DNA of 20,116 bases from Candidatus Pacearchaeota archaeon CG10_big_fil_rev_8_21_14_0_10_30_48 (lineage in GTDB: Archaea; Nanobdellota; Nanobdellia; Pacearchaeales; GW2011-AR1), in assembly GCA_002763155.1 (NCBI GenBank), contig PFCU01000016.1, forward strand, positions 716 through 20,831. Reading direction: 5' to 3'. Under the pieces are notes generated by a model. The model searched no databases. It was not told where the DNA came from and saw nothing but the letters and a program-made list of their open reading frames with translations. This document shows, in pieces, positions 1 to 7,334 of the stretch. Position 1 is the first letter of the stretch. Each line of letters begins with the position of its first letter. A program made the position numbers and the translations under genes.

Positions 1-17
1 TAATTATAAAGAGGAAA

Positions 18-998
18 ATGAGGGTAGCAATTAATGGATTTGGGAGAATTGGTAGGGCGATATTTCGGTCAGCGATTGAAAGAAAAATTCCTATCGCAGT
101 TATTAATAATCCCCGAGGGGTTAAGGACGCTGAATATTTATTGAAATATGATTCTATTTATGGGAAATTCCCTGGGAAAGTTGAGACAAAGGGAAGTTAT
201 TTAATTGTTAATGGGAAGAAAATCTTAGTTATTAGTCAGAGAGATATTACAAACCTTCCGTGGAGGGAATTGAAAATTCACACAGTTATTGAATCGACTG
301 GGGTTTTCAAGGACAGAAAATCTTTGAATCAGCATTTTAAATCAGGTGCTAAAAAAGTAATTGTAACTGCGCCTTCAGAAGGTATTGATATCACAGTTGT
401 TATGGGAGTTAACGAGGATAAATTAGATAAAAGTGATAAAATTATTTCTGTTGCGTCTTGCACAACGAATGCTTTGGCTCCGGTCACTAAAATTTTAATG
501 GATAATTTTGGTGTTAAAAATGAGTTAATGACGACGATTCATGCGTATACTTCGAGTCAGCATTTGGTTGAAAGTAGCGATGAAAAACCTCGGCGCGGAA
601 GGTCTGCTACATTGAATTTGATTCCTACTTCAACTGGTGCGAGTATTGCTGTTGAAAAAGTTTTGCCGAAATTGAAAGGGAAAATTTCTGGTTTGGCTAT
701 TAGAGTTCCAGTAGCTGTTGTTTCATTGGTAGATATTGTCGCACAAACAAATAAAACGACTAACGTTAATCAATTAAAAAGAATTTTCAAGAAAGTTTCC
801 AAGAAAGAAATGAAAGGAATTATAGGATATACTGAGGAGGATTTGGTTTCGAGTGATTTTATTGGAGATACAAGAAGCGCAATAATCGACGGCAAAAATA
901 TTCAAGTTGAAGGAGAGTTAGTTAAAGTTTTAGTTTGGTATGATAATGAATGGGGTTATTCTAATCGAGTATTGGATGTTGTTAAGAGAGTGAAATGA
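18..998 (+). CDS. gap: Glyceraldehyde-3-phosphate dehydrogenase, bacterial (class I) type
   Basis: This 326-residue protein should oxidise and phosphorylate glyceraldehyde-3-phosphate to 1,3-bisphosphoglycerate in the cytoplasm. The N-terminal Rossmann motif GFGRIGR (7-13), the catalytic SCTTN (Cys148), His175 and the C-terminal WYDNEWGYSNRV are all present, and length is normal. The SCTTN form is the bacterial/eukaryotic type, not the SCNTT type of classical archaeal GAPDH. At the end of beta-strand 2, where NAD-specific enzymes carry Asp, the sequence reads INNPRG (29-34), with Asn and a nearby Arg; I infer use of NADP or of both cofactors. The ATG follows a GAGG at 11-14. Phosphoglycerate kinase, the next enzyme of the pathway, lies downstream but is separated by a nucleotidyltransferase-HEPN pair. 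Confidence 0.96.
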   Translation: MRVAINGFGRIGRAIFRSAIERKIPIAVINNPRGVKDAEYLLKYDSIYGKFPGKVETKGSYLIVNGKKILVISQRDITNLPWRELKIHTVIESTGVFKDRKSLNQHFKSGAKKVIVTAPSEGIDITVVMGVNEDKLDKSDKIISVASCTTNALAPVTKILMDNFGVKNELMTTIHAYTSSQHLVESSDEKPRRGRSATLNLIPTSTGASIAVEKVLPKLKGKISGLAIRVPVAVVSLVDIVAQTNKTTNVNQLKRIFKKVSKKEMKGIIGYTEEDLVSSDFIGDTRSAIIDGKNIQVEGELVKVLVWYDNEWGYSNRVLDVVKRVK

Positions 999-1004
999 AA
1001 ACAA

Positions 1005-1037
1005 AGTTTTATAAACTGAAGTTTACATATATAAACT
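1005..1037 (+). promoter_or_regulatory. TATA box and double inverted-repeat operator candidate of the NTase-HEPN-pgk operon
   Basis: TTTATAAA at 1008-1015 lies about 30 bases before the ATG at 1038, the spacing expected for a leaderless archaeal transcript. It is inside AGTTTTATAAACT (1005-1017). Two bases later comes AGTTTACATATATAAACT (1020-1037), ending directly against the start codon. Both have AGTTT/AAACT arms. A further copy of AGTTTACAT occurs inside the gene at 1060-1068. Binding here would block TBP/polymerase, so autoregulation by the winged-helix nucleotidyltransferase is a reasonable inference. Confidence 0.6.
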
Positions 1038-1586
1038 ATGGTAAAGGTATATAAATTAGAGTTTACATTATTGCAACAAGAGATATTAAAATATTTATTT
1101 GTAAAATCTGGAAAATCTTTTAACGCTAGAGGATTAGCTATCCCCTTAGAAAGAACTCAGGCTGGAATAATAAAAGCGCTTCCTGAGTTAGAAAAAAAAG
1201 AATTGATAAAAATAAAAAAAGATAAAGAATCTGGTAGATGGGCGATTGAACTTAATAGAGATAATTCAAAAACAATTGATTTAAAGAGAGTTGAAAATTT
1301 GAAAACAGTTTATGAATCTGGATTGTCTTATTTTCTTGAAGAAAAATTTCCTGGATCAATAATTATCTTATTTGGAAGTTATTCTTATGGAGAAGATACT
1401 ATTAACTCAGATATAGACATTGCCATTATAGGTTCCAAAGAAAAAAAGGTTGAGCTGAATAAATTTGAAAAGTTTTTGGATAGGGAAATAAGAATAAATT
1501 TTTATAACAATATTAATGAAATAAATAAGAATCTAAGAAGTAATATTTTTAATGGAATTATTTTATCTGGGAGAATTGGATTATGA
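1038..1586 (+). CDS. Winged-helix nucleotidyltransferase (MNT/MntA-like), partner of HEPN protein
   Basis: The 182-residue protein has an N-terminal winged-helix-like segment (about 8-72), followed by a minimal nucleotidyltransferase domain (about 85-150). The domain has the family signature GS-x10-DxD: Gly113-Ser114, Asp125 and Asp127. MNT proteins of known systems act as antitoxins that AMPylate or otherwise silence a HEPN partner. The HEPN gene follows with a 4-base ATGA overlap, so the two are probably co-translated. The extra winged helix suggests that this protein also binds its own promoter, where two AGTTT/AAACT inverted repeats lie. Its function as an antitoxin is inferred from family and neighbour. 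Confidence 0.85.
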   Translation: MVKVYKLEFTLLQQEILKYLFVKSGKSFNARGLAIPLERTQAGIIKALPELEKKELIKIKKDKESGRWAIELNRDNSKTIDLKRVENLKTVYESGLSYFLEEKFPGSIIILFGSYSYGEDTINSDIDIAIIGSKEKKVELNKFEKFLDREIRINFYNNINEINKNLRSNIFNGIILSGRIGL

Positions 1587-2005
1587 AGGAATTTAAGGAA
1601 TTTATTAAAGAAAGAGTGGTTAGAAAACAACATCCTGACAGAGCAAGATCAAAAGATTTAATTGAAGAAGCAGATAGAAAATTAGAAAACCTTAAGAGAA
1701 TAATAACTAAAATTGGTATCGATGATAAAAATTCTAATGATATTATTGAAGATTGTCATGACATAATTTTAGGATTAGTAAGAGCTAAGATGTTTATAGA
1801 AGGATTCAGTGCATCTGGAAAGGGAGCACATGAAGCAGAAGTTTCTTATCTTGAGAAGATGAAATTTAATGAGGAAGAAATTGAGTTTGTTAATAAGTTA
1901 AGATATTTTAGAAATGGAATACTTTATTATGGAAAGATATTTGATAAAGAATATGCTACGAAGGTTATTAATTTTATGAAAAAATTTAAGGCGAGGGTGA
2001 AATGA
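1583..2005 (+). CDS. HEPN-like helical protein, partner of nucleotidyltransferase
   Basis: This is a 140-residue, all-helical, charged protein. Its place directly behind an MNT-type nucleotidyltransferase, its size and the C-terminal RNGILYYGK segment (Arg110-Lys118) fit the HEPN/HepT superfamily. The classical RNase motif of HEPN toxins is R-x4-6-H. Here Arg110 and Asn111 are present, but the histidine position is taken by Tyr115-Tyr116. It may therefore be catalytically inactive, or belong to a branch using tyrosine, or have tyrosines as AMPylation targets. The start overlaps the upstream stop (ATGA at 1583-1586) and its own stop overlaps the pgk start (ATGA at 2002-2005). The family call rests on short motifs, so confidence is moderate. 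Confidence 0.65.
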   Translation: MKEFKEFIKERVVRKQHPDRARSKDLIEEADRKLENLKRIITKIGIDDKNSNDIIEDCHDIILGLVRAKMFIEGFSASGKGAHEAEVSYLEKMKFNEEEIEFVNKLRYFRNGILYYGKIFDKEYATKVINFMKKFKARVK

Positions 2006-3123
2006 AAACCCTAGATTCAATTGATGTAACTAATAAACGAGTTTTGTTAAGAATTGATATTAATAGTGAAATTATTGATGGAAAAGTCCAAGATAGTCCG
2101 CGTTTTGTCGAGCATAGCAAAACAATTAATGAGCTAAAAAGAAGAAAAGCAAAAGTTGTTATTTTGGCGCATCAATCTCGGCCTGGGAAAAAAGATTTCA
2201 CAAGTTTAAAACAACATGCTAAAATCTTGAATAGATATTCTAATGTGAAATTTGTCGACGATATTATTGGTAAAAAGGCGTTGAATGAAATTAAACAATT
2301 AAAATCTGGTGATGCGTTGCTTTTAGATAATGTTCGAAAATTAAAAGAAGAATTTAATCCGGGAAATAATAAATTTGTTAAGACTCTTTCAAAGGAATTT
2401 GATTTTTTTGTTAATGACGCATTTTCTATTTGTCATAGAAATCAAACAAGTATTGTAAGTTTTCCAAAGGTATTACGTTCAGTAATCGGAAGGTCTATAG
2501 AAAAGGAATTAAAAATGTTAGATAAATTAAAATTAAAAACTAGAAATTTAGTCTATATTCTTGGGGGCAATAAACCTGATGATGTTATTCTTTTGATAAA
2601 TAATAAAAATGTTTTAACAACTGGAACCATTTCATTAATTTTATTAAAATCTCGAGGTTATAATTTAGGTAAAGAAGAAAATGCATTGAAAAAAGATTTG
2701 AAATTTATTGATGTGCTTAAAAAATATAAAAATGTCAAAGTCCCTATTGATTTGGCGGTTAACAAAAATAATAACCGAAAAGAAATTTTAATTAAAGAAC
2801 TTCCCTCTAATTATTTGATTTTAGATATTGGGGAAAAAACTGTTGAGGCATATAAGAAAGAAATTGAAAATGCCGACGCTGTTTTTTTCAAAGGTGTTGC
2901 AGGTTATACTCAAGATAAAAATTTCCAATATGGGACAAGAGAATTATTGAAAGCGATTGCAAAATCAAAAGCATTTAGCGTTGTTGCCGGCGGTTCTTCT
3001 TCTGGAGCTATAGAAAAATTTAAACTTGGAAAGCAAAATTTTGGGCATGTTTCTTTATCAGGAGGCGCTTTAGTGTATTATCTTGCGGGGAAGAAATTAC
3101 TAGGGTTGGAAGTTTTGAAATGA
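2002..3123 (+). CDS. pgk: Phosphoglycerate kinase, archaeal type
   Basis: The 373-residue enzyme transfers phosphate from 1,3-bisphosphoglycerate to ADP, the first ATP-yielding step of lower glycolysis. Recognisable motifs in order are RVLLRIDINS (substrate-binding N-domain), HQSRPGK, LLLDNVRKLKEE, VNDAFSICHR, ILGGNKPDD, FKGVAGYTQ, VAGGSSSGAIEKF and HVSLSGGALVYYLAGK near the C-terminus. The bacterial GGGDS nucleotide loop is GGSSS here, the kind of divergence seen in archaeal forms. The length, somewhat under the 390-410 usual for bacteria, is compatible with a compact archaeal version. Its ATG overlaps the HEPN stop, so translation probably depends on the NTase-HEPN operon, while gap lies one promoter further upstream. 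Confidence 0.94.
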   Translation: MKTLDSIDVTNKRVLLRIDINSEIIDGKVQDSPRFVEHSKTINELKRRKAKVVILAHQSRPGKKDFTSLKQHAKILNRYSNVKFVDDIIGKKALNEIKQLKSGDALLLDNVRKLKEEFNPGNNKFVKTLSKEFDFFVNDAFSICHRNQTSIVSFPKVLRSVIGRSIEKELKMLDKLKLKTRNLVYILGGNKPDDVILLINNKNVLTTGTISLILLKSRGYNLGKEENALKKDLKFIDVLKKYKNVKVPIDLAVNKNNNRKEILIKELPSNYLILDIGEKTVEAYKKEIENADAVFFKGVAGYTQDKNFQYGTRELLKAIAKSKAFSVVAGGSSSGAIEKFKLGKQNFGHVSLSGGALVYYLAGKKLLGLEVLK

Positions 3124-3143
3124 AATTTGAAAAAACGTTTTAG

Positions 3144-3159
3144 GAAGTTTTAAAACTTC
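3144..3159. promoter_or_regulatory. Perfect 16-bp palindrome with TATA-like core before the PfkB gene
   Basis: GAAGTTTTAAAACTTC is identical to its reverse complement. Its core TTTTAAAA lies about 30 bases before the ATG at 3185, so it can serve as TATA box and at the same time as operator of the kinase-phosphatase-dehydrogenase operon. Confidence 0.45.
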
Positions 3160-3184
3160 TTTGTTCTTTAAATCAAGAAAAAAG

Positions 3185-4144
3185 ATGGTGAAATACGACA
3201 TAATTACATCTGGAAGCGGATTAGTTGACGCATTTATAGATACAGGCGTAAAAGAAAATAAAGGAGGGATATGTTTTCCTTCTGGCACAAAAATAAAAGT
3301 TAAAGATATAATTTTTTCTGTCGGTGGAGGGGGAATAAATACGGCTACAACTTTTGCAAAACTTGGTTTGAAAACAGGGTTTTTAGGAAAATTAGGTGTG
3401 GGCAATAATGCAGATATAATTTTAAGAGAATTGAAAAAAAGAAAAATTGATTTTTTAGGAGTTCAGACAAATAAGGAACATACTGGTTATTCAATTGTTT
3501 TAGAAACTGACAAAAAACATCGAACGATTTTAACTTACAAGGCTTCGAGTGATAGTTTGCGATTTGGTGAAATTGATTTCAAGAAATTAGATACTAAATG
3601 GTTTCATTTGACTTCGACATCTGGTGAGAGTTTTAAGACGCAAATAAAATTAATAGATTATGCTAAAAAGAATAAAATTAAAGTTTCTTTTAATCCGTCG
3701 AGTTATCAAGTTCAGGGAGGTTTAAATCAAATTAAACATCTTGTAAAAGAGAGTTTTATAATTAGTATGAATAAAGAAGAAGCTGAAGAGCTTATTGGTA
3801 AAAAGAAAAATTTGTCGAAAGAATTGCACGCGCTTGGTTCGGAAATTGTTATAATTACTAATGGAGAGTTTCCGGGGGAAATTTATGATGGGAAAGACTT
3901 GTATAAATTTTATCCTAATAAAATAAAAGTAACTGAATGCACGGGAGCCGGAGATTCTTTTTCCGCTGGTTTTGTTGCAGCTTATGCAAAAACAGAAGAC
4001 ATTGCTAAATCAATTAAAGTTGCAATGGCTAATGCTGAATCTGTAATACTCAAAAGAGGGGCAAATACAGGAGTTTTATCTTGGAAGGAAATAGAAAACA
4101 AATTAAAGAATAAAACTTTTAAGGTTGTAAAGGTGAGAGTATGA
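3185..4144 (+). CDS. PfkB-family carbohydrate kinase
   Basis: This 319-residue ribokinase-fold kinase phosphorylates a sugar, sugar phosphate or nucleoside with ATP or ADP; the substrate cannot be read from the sequence. The first PfkB signature is the glycine-rich GGGG-IN-A (47-54) followed by KLGLKTGFLGKLG. The second is ECTGAGDSFSAGF with catalytic Asp257. I chose the ATG at 3185 (MVKYDII) over an in-frame TTG at 3161, because family members begin close to this strand and a TATA-like palindrome is suitably placed. Its position with GAPDH, PGK and a lactate dehydrogenase-like gene makes a sugar or sugar-phosphate kinase feeding glycolysis plausible. It overlaps the next gene by ATGA (4141-4144). 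Confidence 0.87.
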   Translation: MVKYDIITSGSGLVDAFIDTGVKENKGGICFPSGTKIKVKDIIFSVGGGGINTATTFAKLGLKTGFLGKLGVGNNADIILRELKKRKIDFLGVQTNKEHTGYSIVLETDKKHRTILTYKASSDSLRFGEIDFKKLDTKWFHLTSTSGESFKTQIKLIDYAKKNKIKVSFNPSSYQVQGGLNQIKHLVKESFIISMNKEEAEELIGKKKNLSKELHALGSEIVIITNGEFPGEIYDGKDLYKFYPNKIKVTECTGAGDSFSAGFVAAYAKTEDIAKSIKVAMANAESVILKRGANTGVLSWKEIENKLKNKTFKVVKVRV

Positions 4145-4542
4145 AAATAATATTTATATGTAAACATAATGTATTTAGAAGTAGAGTTGCAGAAGCGGTT
4201 TTTAAAAAACATTACAAAGGTAAAAAATGGAAGGTGAAAAGCAGAGGAACTTTTCCATTAAACAATGGTTTGAAAAATACAATAAATGCTGTTAAGGAAA
4301 TAGGATATAATATCAAAGGAAACCCAAAAGGAATGACTTATGAAGATATTATTACATCTGATTTAATTGTAATTGTTGCAGATGATGTTCCAAAAAAGTT
4401 ATTTGATAAGTATAAAAAACAAATGGGAAAATTAATTGTTTGGAAAATTCCTGATACAAAACAAAGTGATACAGGAAGCATTCAAAAAATTTCAAGAGAT
4501 ATTGAAAAGAGAGTGAAAGGATTGGTTAAAACATTAAAATGA
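4141..4542 (+). CDS. Low-molecular-weight protein tyrosine phosphatase / arsenate reductase-like protein
   Basis: The 133-residue protein has the LMW-PTP fold signature. The N-terminal P-loop is C-x5-R-S (Cys7, Arg13, Ser14), followed by a hydrophobic strand ending near residue 80. A candidate general-acid loop WKIPDTK carries Asp105. Most family members have Asp-Pro at the last site; here Asp is followed by Thr. It could dephosphorylate proteins or small phosphoesters, or reduce arsenate; the sequence does not decide, and no ars transporter lies beside it. Translation is coupled on both sides by ATGA overlaps, with the PfkB kinase upstream and the 2-hydroxyacid dehydrogenase downstream. A role in removing or recycling a sugar phosphate is possible but speculative. 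Confidence 0.82.
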   Translation: MKIIFICKHNVFRSRVAEAVFKKHYKGKKWKVKSRGTFPLNNGLKNTINAVKEIGYNIKGNPKGMTYEDIITSDLIVIVADDVPKKLFDKYKKQMGKLIVWKIPDTKQSDTGSIQKISRDIEKRVKGLVKTLK

Positions 4543-5522
4543 AAATAACCTTTTTTGAAGTAGAGCCTTGGCAGAAAGAATATCTTAAGAAAAAATTAAA
4601 GGGACATCAACTTACATTTGTTTCGGATGAATTAACTTTGAAAAATTTATCAAAAGCAAAAAATTCCGAAGCGATTGTTATTTTTATCTACTCTGTGATT
4701 GATAAAGAGATTTTGGATAAACTTTCTAATTTGAAATTTATTTACACTATGTCGACGGGATTTAATCATATTGATATTAATGCTTGTAAGCAAAAAGGAA
4801 TTAAGGTTTTCAATGTATCGTCGTATGGAGAGAACACAGTTGCAGAACATACTATTGGCTTGATGTTGTCTTTGAGTAAAAAAATTCCTCAGTCAGTTAT
4901 GAACACTAAGAAAGGAAATTTTGATTTGGATGGATTAGAAGGATTTGATTTGAAAGGTAAAACTCTTGGAGTTATTGGCTGTGGAAATATTGGACAGCAG
5001 GTTATTAAAATTGCTAAGGCTATGGAAATGAATGTGATTGTAATGAATAGAAGTCAAAACGAAAAACTTGCTAAAGAACTTGAATTTCGATATGTTTCAT
5101 TGAAAGAACTTTTGAGTAAATCAGAGATTATTACTTTACATGTGCCTTTAACTCCTGAAACAAAACATATGATTAATATGAAAAATATTTCTTTGGTTAA
5201 GAAAGGGGCTTATTTGGTTAATACTGCGCGAGGCGGTTTGATAGAGACAAAGGCTTTGATATCTGCATTAGATAAAGGAATAATTGCTGGAGTGGCATTA
5301 GATGTTTTAGAAGAAGAGGAAGATTTGAAAGAAGATAGGCATTTATCTAAAAGGAAACTTTCTGCTTATGAAAATAAAATTATGAAACAAAATCTTAAAC
5401 TTTTGAAAGATCGCGATGTTTTAATTACTCCACATTCGGCTTTTTACACGAGAGAGGCTCAGCAAAGAATTTTAGATGTTACTGTCGAGAATATTTTTGG
5501 AAAAAGGAAAATGATTGTTTAA
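4539..5522 (+). CDS. D-2-hydroxyacid dehydrogenase, D-lactate dehydrogenase-like
   Basis: The 327-residue protein should reduce a 2-keto acid, most likely pyruvate, to the D-hydroxyacid. It has the nucleotide-binding motif GVIGCGNIG (144-152), the HVPLTPET segment and the catalytic triad Arg231 (NTARGG), Glu260 (DVLEEE) and His299 (TPHSAFYT). The AFYT sequence after the catalytic His resembles fermentative D-lactate dehydrogenases. The end of beta-strand 2 is MNRS (Asn170-Arg171), with no Asp, which in this family points to NADP(H). It is the last gene of the operon with the PfkB kinase and the phosphatase. As the terminal step of a fermentation it would reoxidise the cofactor reduced by GAPDH. 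Glyoxylate/hydroxypyruvate or phosphoglycerate dehydrogenase activity is less likely. Confidence 0.86.
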   Translation: MKITFFEVEPWQKEYLKKKLKGHQLTFVSDELTLKNLSKAKNSEAIVIFIYSVIDKEILDKLSNLKFIYTMSTGFNHIDINACKQKGIKVFNVSSYGENTVAEHTIGLMLSLSKKIPQSVMNTKKGNFDLDGLEGFDLKGKTLGVIGCGNIGQQVIKIAKAMEMNVIVMNRSQNEKLAKELEFRYVSLKELLSKSEIITLHVPLTPETKHMINMKNISLVKKGAYLVNTARGGLIETKALISALDKGIIAGVALDVLEEEEDLKEDRHLSKRKLSAYENKIMKQNLKLLKDRDVLITPHSAFYTREAQQRILDVTVENIFGKRKMIV

Positions 5523-5537
5523 TTTTAATTAAGAAAC

Positions 5538-5545
5538 TTTAAATA
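5538..5545 (+). promoter_or_regulatory. Archaeal TATA box
   Basis: TTTAAATA lies 29 bases before the ATG at 5567, which implies a leaderless transcript and supports that start over the TTG at 5552. Confidence 0.65.
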
Positions 5546-5566
5546 GTTAATTTGGTTAATTTCACT

Positions 5567-5785
5567 ATGGTATCATTTGAAGCGACAATTTGGTATTTAG
5601 TTTTGATAGATTCTTTATTCTCGAATGTAATTGCTTGGTTTTTTGTAGGATGGTATAAGAAAAAATTTAAGAAATGGCATAAATTTCTTCCTTTGACAAA
5701 AACTTGGGCTGGATGGTATTTGCTATTAGTTATCTGGATAGGTTGCGCATTGTATCGACTTGGAATATTACCTGGGTTCAGTTAA
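5567..5785 (+). CDS. Small two-helix membrane protein of unknown function
   Basis: I chose the ATG at 5567 because of the TATA box at 5538-5545. The product is 72 residues with two hydrophobic segments (about 6-28 and 47-66) separated by the basic stretch YKKKFKKWHKF. This predicts a hairpin membrane protein with its loop in the cytoplasm. Trp is abundant. I do not recognise a described family. It is followed after 30 bases by the small zinc-ribbon gene, which has its own TATA box. Confidence 0.72.
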   Translation: MVSFEATIWYLVLIDSLFSNVIAWFFVGWYKKKFKKWHKFLPLTKTWAGWYLLLVIWIGCALYRLGILPGFS

Positions 5786-5786
5786 T

Positions 5787-5795
5787 CTTTTAAAT
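5787..5795 (+). promoter_or_regulatory. TATA box of the zinc-ribbon gene
   Basis: CTTTTAAAT begins 29 bases before the ATG at 5816. It overlaps the last codons and stop region of the preceding gene. Confidence 0.55.
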
Positions 5796-5815
5796 CCCAA
5801 TTATCTATTTTTATC

Positions 5816-5974
5816 ATGGCAGAAAAGACAATGAAGTGTAAAGATTGTGGCGAGGAGTTTACTTACAAAGTTCATCCACGTTATCAAAGAAAATTTTGTG
5901 ATAATTGTTCTAAGGAAAGAAAAAAGGCTTGGGAGAACAGACATGAAATGAAATTCGAAGATGGTGAAGATTGA
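5816..5974 (+). CDS. 52-residue zinc-ribbon protein
   Basis: The reading frame from ATG 5816 to TGA 5972-5974 encodes MAEKTMKCKDCGEEFTYKVH followed by a basic, then acidic tail. The pairs Cys8-x2-Cys11 and Cys28-x2-Cys31 form a typical four-cysteine zinc ribbon (CKDCGEEF / FCDNCSKER). The basic stretch KERKKAWENRH would suit nucleic-acid binding. Small zinc-ribbon proteins like this are common in DPANN genomes. No exact role can be assigned. Confidence 0.8.
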   Translation: MAEKTMKCKDCGEEFTYKVHPRYQRKFCDNCSKERKKAWENRHEMKFEDGED

Positions 5975-6024
5975 TGAATTTATTCAATTGTTAAGTTAGT
6001 TAAGAGGAAAACTAAAAAGAGGAA

Positions 6025-6486
6025 ATGAAAAAAATTAATTGGAAACTTTTGGGAATTAGTTTTTTAGTTGTGATAGTTGTTTCTTTGGCTGGAAGTTTTG
6101 TGAATTATTCAGATAATTGGTATAAAAGTGTTAAACCGTCGATATCTCCGCCGAATTGGGTGTTTGGAGTTGTCTGGCCGATTTTGTATTTTATGATTGC
6201 CCTTTCAATTTATTATGCTTTCCTAAATGTTAAAAGAAAGAATAAAGGAAAATTAATTTGGTTATTTGGGATAAATCTCTTTGGTAATGGTTTATGGACG
6301 ATTTTGTTTTTTGGAATGCAGAATCCCGTTTTAGCTATTATTGGCTTGATTGTTATTTGGATTACAACAGTTTTACTTGTCATTTATTTATGGAAGTTTA
6401 ATAAGAAAGCGTCGGTTTTATTATGGCCTTATTTGGTTTGGGTTAGTTTTGCTTTTGTTTTAAATGCGATGATTGTTGGTGGTTAA
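6025..6486 (+). CDS. tspO: TspO/MBR family membrane protein
   Basis: The 153-residue protein matches the tryptophan-rich sensory protein/peripheral benzodiazepine receptor family in length and sequence. Five predicted membrane helices are present. The conserved loop W-Y-K-x-x-KPSISPPNWVFGVVWPILY covers about 32-55, and the middle helix NLFGNGLWTILFFG is typical. Family members bind porphyrins and sterol-like ligands and are linked to tetrapyrrole or stress responses. The ligand in an archaeon of this type is unknown. The ATG follows AAGAGG at 6017-6022; the same AAGAGGAAA word also stands 15 bases upstream at 6002-6010. Confidence 0.92.
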   Translation: MKKINWKLLGISFLVVIVVSLAGSFVNYSDNWYKSVKPSISPPNWVFGVVWPILYFMIALSIYYAFLNVKRKNKGKLIWLFGINLFGNGLWTILFFGMQNPVLAIIGLIVIWITTVLLVIYLWKFNKKASVLLWPYLVWVSFAFVLNAMIVGG

Positions 6487-6550
6487 GAGATGCACTTAGG
6501 ATAGGGTAATTTTAAGGATTAAGTTTCTGATATTTTGCTCTGCGAAAACT

Positions 6551-6559
6551 ATTTAAATA
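6551..6559 (+). promoter_or_regulatory. TATA box of the lipoprotein gene
   Basis: ATTTAAATA is 29 bases before ATG 6580. It supports that start over the in-frame TTG at 6535, and a leaderless transcript. Confidence 0.65.
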
Positions 6560-6579
6560 AAATCTGTTCTTTGAGAACA

Positions 6580-7164
6580 ATGGGTTTAGTTAAGAAGATT
6601 TCAAAAAATACCGCAATTGCAGGGATTATGTTAGTTTCATTGGGATGTAATACTTTAGAAAACAAAGAGTTAATACCAGATTATAAATATGAAGTTCATC
6701 AATCATATGTAAAAGGATATTTCTCCGGAGTATATGAAGAGGGAGGATATAGGGAACTTGATAAAGAAGAGAGAGATAAAATGTTAAAAACTTTTGATTC
6801 TTATACAAATGAAACAAAACAATATATAAAAAATAATTTTTCTTTTGTTAATTTTGAAAATCCGAATGACTCTGATGTTAGAGTTTTTTCATTGTTGGAG
6901 GAGGTATTAAATAATTATGAGGATTATCAAAAAATTGACCCTAAACATCTTACGACTGAGCAAAAAAAGGATTTTAAAGAATATGGAGATTGGAGAAAGG
7001 AAATTAAAAGAGAATTGAAAACTCAAAATATGACAGAAGAGGATAGAATGTTTCTTTATTTAATGTTTCCATATATTAACCTCAATAAAATTGGTGTAAG
7101 GGAGAAAGTCCATATGAACCATGTAATGGATGAATTTTCAATTTGGTTAATGGCAGGAATGTGA
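6580..7164 (+). CDS. Predicted lipoprotein of unknown function
   Basis: The product from ATG 6580 has 194 residues. The N-terminus carries a Lys-rich n-region, a short hydrophobic segment and the lipobox VSLGC, with Cys23 as the probable lipid-modified residue. The rest is a hydrophilic, acidic and Tyr-rich helical domain without cysteine motifs. I recognise no family. It stands alone between two intergenic regions that each contain the word TTAAGGATTAA (6512-6522 and 7202-7212). It is probably exported and anchored on the outer face of the membrane. Confidence 0.68.
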   Translation: MGLVKKISKNTAIAGIMLVSLGCNTLENKELIPDYKYEVHQSYVKGYFSGVYEEGGYRELDKEERDKMLKTFDSYTNETKQYIKNNFSFVNFENPNDSDVRVFSLLEEVLNNYEDYQKIDPKHLTTEQKKDFKEYGDWRKEIKRELKTQNMTEEDRMFLYLMFPYINLNKIGVREKVHMNHVMDEFSIWLMAGM

Positions 7165-7194
7165 TAATTTATGTGGAACGCCCCCCCACGATTA

Positions 7195-7221
7195 TTTAAT
7201 CTTAAGGATTAAATCTCTCTC
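7195..7221 (+). terminator. Candidate hairpin terminator after the lipoprotein gene
   Basis: TTTAATC (7195-7201) and GATTAAA (7207-7213) form a perfect 7-bp stem with a 5-base loop, followed by a pyrimidine-rich stretch with several Ts. The stem is A/T-rich, so its stability is limited. Confidence 0.35.
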
Positions 7222-7334
7222 GTTTTCCTCTAGAATTAAATTATTTCTAACTAGGCACGGTTCTTGCGAAGTCAACCTAATTAATGTTATGAATTGCTAA
7301 TTAATATAATATTTATTGATAATATAGGTTGTAT

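Noticed and set aside
3161..3184. TTG start extending the PfkB kinase by 8 residues
   Set aside because: The extension is Lys/Phe-rich, outside the usual family start, and the ATG at 3185 fits the promoter spacing.
3100..3405. 101-residue reading frame on the - strand over the pgk end and the PfkB start
   Set aside because: It lies opposite convincing kinase coding sequence and has no family motif or promoter.
4141..4542. Part of an arsenic resistance operon
   Set aside because: The fold allows arsenate reductase, but no arsenite pump or arsenic regulator is adjacent; the ArsR protein is 13 kb away with copper genes.
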